Below, piece after piece: positions 47,010-57,537 of a stretch of DNA of 64,000 nucleotides (its first letter is position 1; the number at the start of each line of letters is the position of its first letter). The translations under genes were made by a program, and so were the position numbers. A model generated the notes under the pieces. That model did not search any database, was not told the DNA's origin, and worked only from the letters and a program-made list of their open reading frames with translations. The stretch lies in assembly GCA_964035015.1 (NCBI GenBank), contig OZ036007.1, positions 4,400,997-4,464,996 of the forward strand. The letters are read 5' to 3'. Origin of the DNA: Corallium rubrum (lineage: Eukaryota > Cnidaria > Anthozoa > Scleralcyonacea > Coralliidae).

Positions 47010-47400
47010 TCAGCGTGCAATAATACCTTGTTTTGGATCGAACATCGATCCAAAACAAGGTATTATTGCACGCTGTCGAACCCAAGCCCCCAGCGCGGTC
47101 GGCAGCTTGCTAAAAATCCCGCCAAAACTAAATATTTTTGAAGAGTAAACAAAATGGCTTTTAACCGGTTTCCATCGTTAAACGAAGAAGAAATTTCGAC
47201 GTTGCTCTCAGAGAAAGATAGTAAAAGCACGAAGAGTATAGTTTTTGAATATATAATAAAACAATTATTGGATTCGGTTTTCGCATGATATCGAGAATTA
47301 TCAAGGAAGAGGTTTGTGTTATCCATGCACCGAAGCCGAAGGCTGAGGATAACACAAACCTCGTCCTTGACAATTCTCGATATCATGCTCAACCTCATTC
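47010..47400. repeat. Two hairpins in tandem
   Basis: GCGTGCAATAATACCTTGTT with its mirror AACAAGGTATTATTGCACGC forms a hairpin at about 47015-47080. GCATGATATCGAGAATTATC and its mirror ending GAGAATT..ATATCATGC form a second at about 47283-47388, with GAGGTTTGTGTTATCC paired inside. Confidence 0.65.
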
Positions 47401-47929
47401 AATAATTGTTTAATATGGAAATATGAGGTCACTACTTTGTGTGATGTCTCCCTGAAGTTAAATTGAAAACCAAAGAGAATGACTTCCGAAAAGAAACTAA
47501 AATGATACCTCCGAAAAATATCTCAAACAGAAATGAAAGAAACCAGATAAAGAATCCGGCGAAGAGTACGATCCCCAAAGTATAATTCTTAACTATATGG
47601 AATATATTAAATATTAAATAGCAAAAGAACTCAAAAGAGATCCCAACGACAAAAGGTTTTAGTGCCTAATATATTTATTTAAGATTAAAATCCCGAGGAA
47701 ATGTTTTACTTTCAAAAACGAAAGAAAGCTTTCTTTAACCTCCGTTCCCGCTCACTCAAATATCGAGTATACATCAATTAACCCCACTTTCTTTAGCACC
47801 CTAATGGCTAAGTGAGATTTTTCTGTAGATATGAATTTCTAGTTGAACATTTTGTCGAGCCCGCTCGACCTGATAAGTTCAAGATTGTTTTCGAATTAAA
47901 ACTTCAATTACAGATTCTATATAAATATA

Positions 47930-48345
47930 CAGTGTGTATAAAAAAAACCTGAACCCTTAGAAAACAACCTATTGTAGTAGTTTGAAAGCCCTTAAGTTAA
48001 ACAGCAAGTAAATACTTTCACCATGCATGCATACACTTCAAGTTATCGTAATTTCCCAGGTTATAAGACCGTGTGTTTTACGCATCTGTGGGTTCAGCGA
48101 AGTGCTTAGGGCTTTCAAACTACTACAATAGTAATAATTGTCAGTTGTTTGCTGTACAAGCTGTGTTAGTTAGTAATGTGGGTTCGAGTCCCGCTTAGAG
48201 CTCAGAGTTTTTCTGAGTATTACTAACTAACACAGCTTGTACAGCAAACAACTGACAATTATTACTAACATCAAGCTGCAATTTCTGAAACTAAGTACTA
48301 CAATAGGTTGTTTTCTAAGGGTTCAGGTTTTTTTGATACACACTG
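47930..48345. mobile_element. Tc1/mariner-type palindromic MITE, interrupted
   Basis: CAGTGTGTATAAAAAAAACC on the left matches the inverted right end (CAGTGTGTATCAAAAAAACC), with TA on each side. The arms continue through CTGAACCCTTAGAAAACAAC and CTATTGTAGTAGTTTGAAAG. The right arm is split by a tRNA-like element at 48132-48295. Confidence 0.75.
48132..48295 (+). mobile_element. Palindromic tRNA-like element, copy 2 (internally deleted)
   Basis: Flanked by an 11-bp duplication TACTACAATAG (48121-48131, 48296-48306) made of the host MITE sequence, so it inserted into that MITE. It keeps both inverted ends (AATTGTCAGTTGTTTGCTGT and mirror) and the B-box GGTTCGAGTCCC, but lacks the A-box half of the tRNA-like core. 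Confidence 0.8.
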
Positions 48346-48374
48346 TACATCCTTCTTCTCTCGTATAAGACGAT

Positions 48375-50340
48375 TTATAAGTTGCACAGCAACCTTTCGC
48401 TTGATTTTGTAACATGTTCCACATCCTTAGCAAGAACTTTTAACGACTTTTCATCAAAGTCAGAAAAAACGTTAGTCCCCGTAAACGGATTCTCGCAGAG
48501 GCCTTCTTTTAGACACGACTTCAGTGACGTCATCATTCCGATGAGACGCTTGTGGAATTTCGCTGGCGCCCAGTCCTTCCCGTTCGGGTGTTTGGCGTAC
48601 TCCTTTATGGTCACAAGTTGCAGCTGGTATGACGAAAGCGGGGCGATGTTACACCGCGGGGACTTGGGCGAGTTAAGAAGATGACGTAATGCGTGAAGGC
48701 AATGTCGGCCACAGGTGAACCTCTCCGAGTGAAGTACTCGGTTTTCTAGATTATTAAATGTTAAACGCCAAAACTCGTCGACAGCGCTATGACTTGGCTT
48801 CACTACTGCATAAACTGAAGTGAAAAAATCATCCGGGACTCCTAAGGTTTGAAAGTATTCGTCAGATCTCGCGCCCAGTCCACTCACACGACATTTCTTC
48901 AATTTCAAGGCGGGGATCAAGGTGACGGTGAAAAATCCCTCGTCGGGAATATCAACGTAGATACTGGCGAGATTCCCAGAGACCCGGTAGACTAGGCCAA
49001 CATTCCGGTGTTCGTTCCAGACGTCACTCACAGCTCGGCCCAGGGAGGTGGTAAAGACGTCGAGGAGTGCTCGAGTGTTTAAAAAATTACCACCATCCCT
49101 GTTGGAATGTCGAGAGCAAACGTCGTCCCAAGATGCGTGCTCGTAGCTAAAAATATTAAAAAAATAAACGGGAACGATGAGGTCAACGAAATAGATCCGC
49201 GCGAGAAACTAGTGGTGTCGTGCCGAGATTTTTAGTAACGAAATACTGACGAGCCTTTAAGCAGTTGTGTGATGTGGTGTGCTGATGCAATGTAACTGTA
49301 ACACCCAGCATTACACTACACTACACTACACTATATGGTGTGGTGTGACTAGACTTTTTCACACACTAGAGGGTGTGGTGCAGGCGTGGCGGTGTGGTAT
49401 GGTGTAGTGTAGTGTAATGTTATGTGGTGTAATGTAATGTGTAGTGTGGAGTAATGCAATGGGGTGTCTTTGGATGTACAGTAGTTGGTTTGTGACGTGT
49501 TGTAGCGTAGTGTGGCGCGGTGCGGTGCAGTGTATAGTGTATAGTGTATAGTGTATAGTGTATAGTGTATAGTGTATAGTGTATAGTGTATAGTGTATAG
49601 TGTATAGTGTATAGTGTGTAGTGTAGTGTAGTGTGTGGTGTGCAGTGTAGTGTGTAGTGTGCAGTGTAGTGTAGTGTAGTGTGTGGTGTAGTGTGTAGTG
49701 GAGTGGTGTCGTGTATAGTGTACCGTAGTGTAGTGCAGTGTAGTGCAGTGCAGTGCAGTGCAGTGCAGTGCAGTGCAGTGCAGTGCAGTGCAGTGCAGTG
49801 CAGTGCAGTGCAGTGCAGTGCAGTGCAGTGCAGTGTAGTGTAGTGTAGTGTAGTGTAGTGTAGTGTAGTGTATAGTACAGTTGTACTGAAGTTGCTGTTG
49901 TGCAGTACAGTGTGGTGTGATGCGGTGTGCGTTGCGTGACGTGTAGTGCATCAAACTAAATAACCAACGACAAATGAGTTATATTGGACTATGCTCTGTT
50001 ATATATTCACCTTCCACAATAACCGTCTGCCAAACGTATTCTCACAGCCCCATTCGAGCCATTCCCGTGCACCTCGTAGCTGCAATCTGGAAGATGTTTC
50101 AGCTCACAAATCAAGTTTATCTCACTGGCAGAGACAATCTCACATCTGCAATCGTCCAATGAGAGCGGATCAAATTCAAATCTGACGTCATGATTGGCGA
50201 GAGCACAAAACACATCGTTGATATAAAACGCCACTTTTTCAAAATGGCTCGTCAAAGTGTGCATCTCTGTTTGATAATGATGGTCAACAGTACGAAAGAG
50301 TTTTTCGTCAGTCTCCTTCAGATCCGTGGCGTTACTTCGC
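48375..50340 (-). CDS. Mab-21/cGAS-like protein, cluster copy 5
   Basis: Exon A 50340-50011 (acceptor TTTTACAG, donor AG/GTGAAT) joins exon B 49146-48375 (acceptor TTTTTAG) in phase 2, about 366 residues. An ATG at 50264 lies inside the conserved N-terminal helix; coding similarity extends upstream of it to the acceptor, so translation should start in an unseen exon. The core reads DPLSLDDCRC and then SEIN for NEFD; the second site reads TVTLIPA, so Asp is replaced by Thr here and by Asn in the other copies. Exon B opens with HASWDDV and keeps WRLTFNNLE, Cys-Gly-Arg-His-Cys, SSYQLQ and FTGTNVF. The intron contains a pentanucleotide array. Codons are more G+C-rich than in the other copies. Confidence 0.83.
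49300..49950. repeat. Pentanucleotide array (TAGTG)n/(CAGTG)n
   Basis: In the copy 5 intron: ACACT units at 49309-49333 in inverse orientation, then irregular GTGTAGTGTA, a block of TATAGTG 7-mers (49540-49620), and a homogeneous CAGTG core (49735-49830) returning to TAGTG. Same flank-and-core layout as the arrays at 10.7 and 12.1 kb. Confidence 0.9.
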
Positions 50341-50460
50341 CTGTAAAATAAGATGATTATTATTATTTAACTTTTTTACGGTAAGCCTATCAATATTGTA
50401 TAACAATAAAAAAGGTTTAAATTAAAAGAATTGTTGTTTTTGATAGCGCTGTGAATCTAA

Positions 50461-50840
50461 GACCCCGTTTACACGATGCCGGTACAATTTGAAAACGGAA
50501 CAAAATCATGCCGGTGTGTAAATACAGGCCAAAAAGTCTTGCGTTTACACGGTGCCGGTATAAATAATAACGGATTAGCATGTGAATATTCTCTTCCAAT
50601 GAGAATTGAGAAGACTTTGTGAATACTGCTGACTCGAATACTGTGGTCGTATATATCGTGACTGTTACGGCACGGGCGTTTACACGATACCGGTTAGTGT
50701 TCCGTCATGCCGTCAAGGAACCCGTCTTCATTTTGTGCCGTTTTCATGTCATTTTTGTGCCGGTATCGTGTAAACGCAAGGCCTAGACGGCATGATTTGG
50801 TTCCGTTTTCAAATTGTACCGGCATCGTGTAAACGGGGTC
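50461..50840. mobile_element. Harbinger-type MITE, long copy
   Basis: Same termini as 45269-45443 (GACCCCGTTTACACG and mirror), TAA on both sides (50458-50460, 50841-50843). The interior holds extra inverted copies of GCGTTTACACG and GTGCCGGTAT-like sequence. It lies about 120 bp upstream of exon A of copy 5. Confidence 0.75.
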
Positions 50841-50844
50841 TAAT

Positions 50845-53400
50845 ACATTACATACAATTGTACAACTATAATTATCATTTGGATATAAGCACATAAGGTG
50901 TTACGAAGTTCGGTTATAATTTAGATGACATTTAATTTACATTTTACAGTCAAAATCTCGTGTATCACCTCTGCTTAAACTGTAGTTTGTTGTGTATTAC
51001 CGCATTTCTGCAGCGGCTACAGAAACGCGAGAAAAATCTAGCGATAAAAGTCGCTTATTCTTGATTTATATTTGTTTGCTGGTATCGATTTGGGAGAAAC
51101 ATTCGTTATATTATGATTAAATTCCATGAAAGCTAAATTGTACTTTTTATTCACATTTTTCGACAAAAATTTTCCTCACGCTTCAGTAGCGACTACAGAA
51201 ATACAGTAATACACAACAAACTACAGAAGTCGAAGTGGGAAGGTACTTCCATTTTGACTGTAAATATTGTAAATGAACATTGTATAATATTTAATTTGAT
51301 GAAGATTATAAGTTTATTAGCCTTGCTATTTAGTGTTGAAAAATCCAATTCAGTAACAATTCACGAAAAAAAAATTCAAAATAGATGTTTAATCCGGTAT
51401 TGTGAATAAGGATACATATTGTAAATGTCTATACAGTTAGGCAACTACGCCATCATTTTTGTTTCCTCAGGTTCTCTATATCAAAACTTCAATACCTTGT
51501 CTATGGATCGTTTTCACTCACGTGATCGGTGACCCCGTTTGGGGTGGTAAAACAATACGTTTGAATATGTTTGAATAAGATTAGTTAAATTCCCATAAGA
51601 TAAAAATTGCGCACCAATATGGCCGCCATTTCATTGTTTCTGTGCACCAATATGGCCGCCGTGAGGTCAGATGAAAATCAAGAATAGCAAACAATCTTTT
51701 CTTCAAGACTTCATGATCATGTTCCGGTTTCAAAAAGTTGAATTGAAACGGGGAAAAGTTTCCTATTTATAAATTTCGGTCGTAGGACAAAGAAGCCAGG
51801 AAAAAAGTTCCCTTTATTTCACCCACCAACGTTTCCTACGTTGGCGTGAAATGATATTTAATTGCATGCAATCTATTTTTATTGCGTAAGCCAAGGTTGC
51901 CAAACATGTCGTGTGACAGTCCTTTTATAGTGGAACTTCGACTAACGGCACTTCTATATATATATAACAGATATCAAAATATAGTAAAGTTTGATATACT
52001 TATCTCAAACTCATCAACAATTCATGAGGAAAACACAAAGGAAATCAGTACCGTGTCGGTGGTTTGGAAAAAATTACATAAATTAAGCAAACTTTTACCT
52101 TGATTTTCTCTTAAAATACTGATTTGTTTGAGATGCTATATCACTCACTCGGAGGAGTGTCTCATCAGGATATCCAAACACCTCGAAGTTTGTTCAAAAA
52201 CCTCTGAAACAGAGAACGTAGGAGTCTAACGTTTCGAACAAAGAGAAACGTTCCCTGTTTCGGCATATCTAACCTTACTATATTTCGATTGTTGTTTCAA
52301 CACTGCCTACGCAGCACGCTACTTTGTATACCAGATAACCAGTTTATATACATTGGAAATATAAAGACTGCGTCAATGCACCTCACTGTACTTGATTCCA
52401 CTGCACGGCACAGAAACGTTACCGTTGGCGCAAAATCTCGCCGACGGTACAAAAGTCGAGACGTCTCCAATCCACGTTTATAAACGTGCCCACGTTTTCT
52501 CGACGAGGTTGGTTTTCTTTGAGATATGGAAGACTCTGGTGAAAATCTCAAGGCATGCCAGTAGCTTTATAACAAACTCAACAAGGCCAAATTTCGTCTT
52601 ATAACTATGTCTAACTCTTTCCTGTCCACATTATAGCTACTTACCACTTATTAGTCTAAGTATTTCATTGTGTGTATATAACATTAGAGGATTTTTATTT
52701 ATCTCTGGAGAAAGCCATGGTCTGAGATAAGCAATAAATCTCTTGCTCTCCTGCTTATATACTTTAGTCTTTAAGCATCAGTTTCGGTAACGGTTTAAGG
52801 TATATATGTATATAAAACCATCTGACTAAATAAGTTAACAATGCATCATTTTTTTCTTAAATAAACATTGTTGAGTGTTGTATATACTAAACTATACGCA
52901 ATGTAATTAATCTTCGACTTTTAATTTCATTTTATAATATACATCATGCATGTGGAATTGTATAGTCAATACTATTGCCAATAGAAAGCAACATGTTCAC
53001 CTTGATAAAATCACATATATACCTAACATGACTTATATATACATATATACTAGCATAGAACGTATAACGATTAACATTCTAGAGTACAGAAATACATTAT
53101 AGAACATACCTTCGCTTAGAAAATTCTTTGTGTATTTTCATAGCTTAATTTCTTTAGTTCAGACTATCACAGCTTTTCACTCTTGTGACTTAAATTGCCA
53201 AGTCGTAACTTTGTATTATACCAATGTACAAATGTGGTGAGAAGGATGTCGCTAGCTTATATACGTCAAATTAACGTGTGCCCACACTATATCCATTTCC
53301 TGCAACTTTACACTTGACAACATTTCCTGTGTTTCGGCTTCAAGTGAAACAAAGAAGTGGATACATTAATTTGAATTAGACATCACGCCAACCTAGCAAC
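50845..53400. other. Intergenic; repeats only
   Basis: CACCAATATGGCCGCC occurs twice near 51610-51660. A copy of the GAGGAAAACACAAAGGAAAT repeat lies at 51990-52200, followed by a Penelope-type fragment (52200-52330) with AACAGAGAACGTAGGAGTCT. No exon could be supported. Confidence 0.45.
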
Positions 53401-53427
53401 AACATCCATGAACTTCAACATTGTATA

Positions 53428-53703
53428 TTGTTGAACGTTATTCAGTTTGTTAATGCCACAGTAAAAAAAAAGAAAAAAATCCCAGATGTCTATGGGTACC
53501 TGAGTTCTGTGGAGCTGCCAATTGCCCCTTTGGAAGTTATTCAAAGATTAGTGACACGAAGACCGAAACCAATAGATGAAGTTGACATCATTTCAACCAG
53601 TCTGACGTGGAAGCATGCAGCAAATACGCCATTAAGCGTTGGTTGGTTCACTGGCTGGTTTATTTGTGCCATTCATTCATTGACATTACGTCAAGTGCAT
53701 TAA
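53428..53703 (+). CDS. Open frame of uncertain status
   Basis: A 91-codon frame contains a protein-like middle (PDVYGYLSSVELPIAPLEVI, then RRPKPIDEVDIIS) but begins in a poly-A tract and has no clear splice signals. I recognise no domain. It could be an exon, a processed fragment or chance. Confidence 0.2.
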   Translation: MLNVIQFVNATVKKKKKIPDVYGYLSSVELPIAPLEVIQRLVTRRPKPIDEVDIISTSLTWKHAANTPLSVGWFTGWFICAIHSLTLRQVH

Positions 53704-56130
53704 CTGTATGTCCTCATATCACATATTCTCTGTAGATTCATGATACAAAATTTACATAATATAAAGTGTATATATACGTGTGTATATAATCCACATGGTT
53801 ACAGCCGCATTGCCAGGAATATTGAAGAACCTTGTATCCAAAATATATTGTATTGTCGGCAAAAATCGCGTCTTGGAGGCAATTATATTGAAGGCTTCAG
53901 TGAAAACTAGAGACTTCGCACTTGATTATTGTGTTCGCATGTTGCCAGGGTGAAATAAATATAAGAAAGGAAGTTACGACATCTCACAATCGTCTTTTTT
54001 GTCGAGAAAATCTTCACCAGCGTTCAGCAAGGAGACTAGTAATATATATTTTGTGCTGATGGCAAATTTAATTCAAGTTCAATGTTCGCCGCCAGTTTGG
54101 CATCAACATGTATGTATACTATTGTATACCTCGGTGGGTGGATGCCTTTTTCGAGTGACTCGATATTGGCAATACTTTGAACAACCTTTGTCTCTCCTTG
54201 TGTCGTGGTCTAATTAAGACTTGTTGTAGGTGTGGGTCGAATCGAATTGACCTCTTATGCATGATACCCGATTCGAAACGGTCTTTATAGGATCAGTTGG
54301 CAATCGCTATATATTGCTATCACGCGATCTACTTTTTTTCGATCACTCTCTTTTGTCCTGTCCTCTAAACAGCAAGAACAGGAACAGAAATCCGATCCGG
54401 TAAAATTGCAACAGCCATGGGATGAGGGGTGAAAGAACTTGAAAAAGAAAACAGGAAGACAAAAAAATTAAATTGAACAAAACCGAATAAACTATTAAAA
54501 GTTTTTAAAGTAAACTCTAAGGGTACATGATGAATACTTTGTTTACGAGTCGTATTAAGAAAAGTTAGATAATAGATAAGACCATTTTAACTCAAGAAAA
54601 AGCTGGATTTGAGCCTATAGTCTTATAATTTTGATAAAACATTGATGTTTTATTAATCAATGTTTTAACAGTATTTCTCAAACTCATTAATAATTCATGA
54701 TTATCGTAGCCAATCCATGAACGTATACCACATCGCATGCATTAGTTTTAATACCCAATGAAAACCTGTAGGAAACGTCCTGGTGAACTGGATCATATTT
54801 CTTAATCTGCATATTGAAATCAATGAAGAAAACACCGCAAATCGCGATGCGAATATTCGTTTGAGAAGCAACATCAAACACTCGTTTATCGTGCATGTTT
54901 CATCAGGCGACTCAAAACACTTGAAAACAATATTTCTTTTGAAGTTATCTTGTGAATTATTGATATGTTTTAAATAATATTTTCATAAACTTTCTAAAAC
55001 TAAAATTATAGAGGATATTACCTCGCCAAAGGTGACGTATATTACACGGTGGCGAGAAGATATGAATTTTATCTTCGAGTGGTGAAAACAAAATTTTACG
55101 AATGAGCGAAGCGAATGAGTAAAATATTGTTTTCACCACGAGAAGATAAAATTCATATCTTCAAGCCAACGTGTAATTTTCTTTTTATTATATAGAAATA
55201 TGCAAAGGAAGGGAAATGACGTCATCGATATCTTCACTAGTGAGGATATCGAAAATATCTCACTGTCTATTTTACAGTAAAACACTTGCATCTACATAAT
55301 AAAGATACTGTCTTTAAGATAGATCTTATATTGGAGTTTATTTCCACATATGCATGCTGTCACAAAATATCTTAATTTAGTATTTTACAAGTTTCTTAAA
55401 TGTTTATCAGTATATGAATATTTCATTGAAATATTGACAATTCTATGAATATATCATGCAGGGTGCTTCAACTTCAACTGGCTGATCCCTCAGTTTTGCT
55501 TCATTGGGACATTAACTCTGATAAAGGCTGCAGTTTGCTCCGAGGACAAAAATGTATTTTAAAAATAGGCACACAATGTGTGCATGTGTCCACTGACGTA
55601 TTTAAGAAACTCAGGACCACAGCTAAAAAGCCCTGTGATAAACACTTAGCACTACATACATCAGTAGCAGCACTCAGGGCCGTCGAGAGAAATTGTGGGG
55701 CCTGGGGCAAGTTATCGATTTGGGGCCCCTGATGACATCACATGGGTCGATTTGGGGGCCCCGATGACGTCACATGGGTCGATTTGGGGCCCTGATGACG
55801 TCACACATCATGGGGTCGTGTCTACGTGTTCTCAATTAGTCCCCTGGGTTGACTAAAAATGAAGTTAGTGTTACTGATCTTTACATTTTCTGGGCCTGTT
55901 TTCTTACGGGGGCCCTTCTCAAGTCCCCCCCCTCTTGGCGGGCCTGGCAGTCAGTACTCACTCGAATTGAAGTGTCTGGAAACGCAGCCAAACTCTACGT
56001 TTATGCATCTGTCAATGCCTAAACAGATATATATCCTGTACTTCAGGCTCTACACAGAGATACAAAAAGACATACGATTGATTCAATTGTTGTCAAACAG
56101 TCGTAATAAATTTTGGATAAGTTGTTTGAA
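53704..56130. other. Intergenic; foldback and G-rich repeat
   Basis: A palindrome at about 54995-55185 has arms AAGATATGAATTTTATCTTC and mirror. Three tandem units at 55720-55805 share GGGGCCC..GATGACGTCACATGGGTC. No gene seen. Confidence 0.45.
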
Positions 56131-56133
56131 TAT

Positions 56134-56557
56134 AATAATTGTCAGATGTTTGCTGTACAAGCTGTGTTAGTTAGTAATACTCAGAAAAACTCTGAGCTCT
56201 AAACGGGACTCCACAACCTTCTGAATGCTAGCCAGACGCTCTAACCATTGAGCCACTAGAACTCAGATAGTCGAGCAAGGTTAATTAAGGTATTTTTACC
56301 TTAGACTGTGCCGAGCGGTTAAGACTCGTTCCTAGAGGACTGGGCACAGTCTAAGGTATAAGTACCTTAATTAACCTTGCTCCGCTATCTGAGTTCTAGT
56401 GGCCCAATGGTTAGAGCGTTTGGCTAGCATTCAGAAGGTTGTGGGTTCGAGTCCCGCTTAGAGCTCAGAGTTTTTCTGAGTATTACTAACTAACACATCT
56501 TGTACAGCAAACATCTGACAATTATTACTAACATCAAGCTGCAATTTCTGAAACAAA
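56134..56557. mobile_element. Palindromic tRNA-like element, copy 3 (double form)
   Basis: Flanked by TTGTTTGAATAT (56122-56133, 56558-56569). It contains two tRNA-Ala-like modules in opposite orientation around a central hairpin (CAAGGTTAATTAAGGTA and mirror). The hairpin tip carries a further tRNA-Ser/Leu-like A-box, GTGCCGAGCGGTTAAGACT. Outer arms are GTCAGATGTTTGCTGTACAA and mirror. Confidence 0.78.
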
Positions 56558-56720
56558 TTGTTTGAATATGTTATGGTATAAATCAATAATGAACTAGTAG
56601 TACTCGAAACAAAGACCTTTTTTCTTGATACTAGAGGTTTGATTTACGTTGAATCTTGAAGGAAACGATACAAAGCATCGCACCACTGATTATTTAAAAA
56701 CACACGTGCCCGATTCGTAA

Positions 56721-56927
56721 ATGGTCGCCAAAACGGTAAAACTCACACCCAAAAATCGGCGTCAGCTAAGGTCAGACCTTATAAGGTCAGTGGACAGAAA
56801 AAAGTTTGAAAGCCCAAAATGTGGCAACATAATCAAGGTGGCCATATATGAAGAATACCGGAACACCAACATAGACCTAATTGAAGATGTGCCACTTGAA
56901 AGACGTGTTTCCAGGAAGCGACATTGA
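56721..56927 (+). CDS. Small basic hypothetical protein
   Basis: A 68-codon ATG-to-TGA frame rich in Lys and Arg (about a quarter of residues), with a single Cys and a KRH end. Its composition looks coding and it is not part of an evident repeat, but no splice sites, promoter or family resemblance support it. Confidence 0.25.
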   Translation: MVAKTVKLTPKNRRQLRSDLIRSVDRKKFESPKCGNIIKVAIYEEYRNTNIDLIEDVPLERRVSRKRH

Positions 56928-56929
56928 TC

Positions 56930-57535
56930 GATGTGGAGGAGTGTCTCTTTCGCAAATTCCTCTCTTCACTTACGAAACTGCGGTTTAATTAAAGTCACAA
57001 GACAGCTAGGAATGCTATTCATGTGAAACTTTCGACTCTGTGCTTGTAGGAGGCTAATTTGAAAGAACTTGGTTTTGAGAAAAAAGAATCTTTAGACGTA
57101 TAAACCAACAAGCTATCTTTCATTCATTCAATCCACCATCATAAACACAACAATTTTGGCGGACATGGCCCCTCATATGAAACAGATTATTTTTTTAGCA
57201 GTTCTGCCGAAATAAGTTACCGACGTAGCTGTATATATATAGTGACATGACATGACATTGACCATATCTCATCAACTCGTATAGGTTATATGAGAATATT
57301 AAACGTTTAAAACCGATATCTTGTCAATATCTGACTGCTGAAGTCGAATGATATAAAAACGGACCTTTTCTTCCATTCGTCCAAGTCTTAATTTAACATT
57401 TACGTAGCCGAAAGGAAGAAAAATATAAAACCAACACAAGTCTTTTATGAAGACAACCCACAACAGGAAGTTGTCTATGCCTGCCAATAAATCATCATGC
57501 ATGGTTACCATTTTAGGGTTCTCAGTTAAACTAAA
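56930..57535. other. No gene seen
   Basis: A+T-rich sequence with no exon, no inverted repeat and no recognisable element. Confidence 0.4.
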
Positions 57536-57537
57536 CT

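Noticed and set aside
49349-49954. A 201-codon minus-strand His/Thr/Tyr/Leu frame
   Set aside because: Translation of the (TAGTG)n/(CAGTG)n array.
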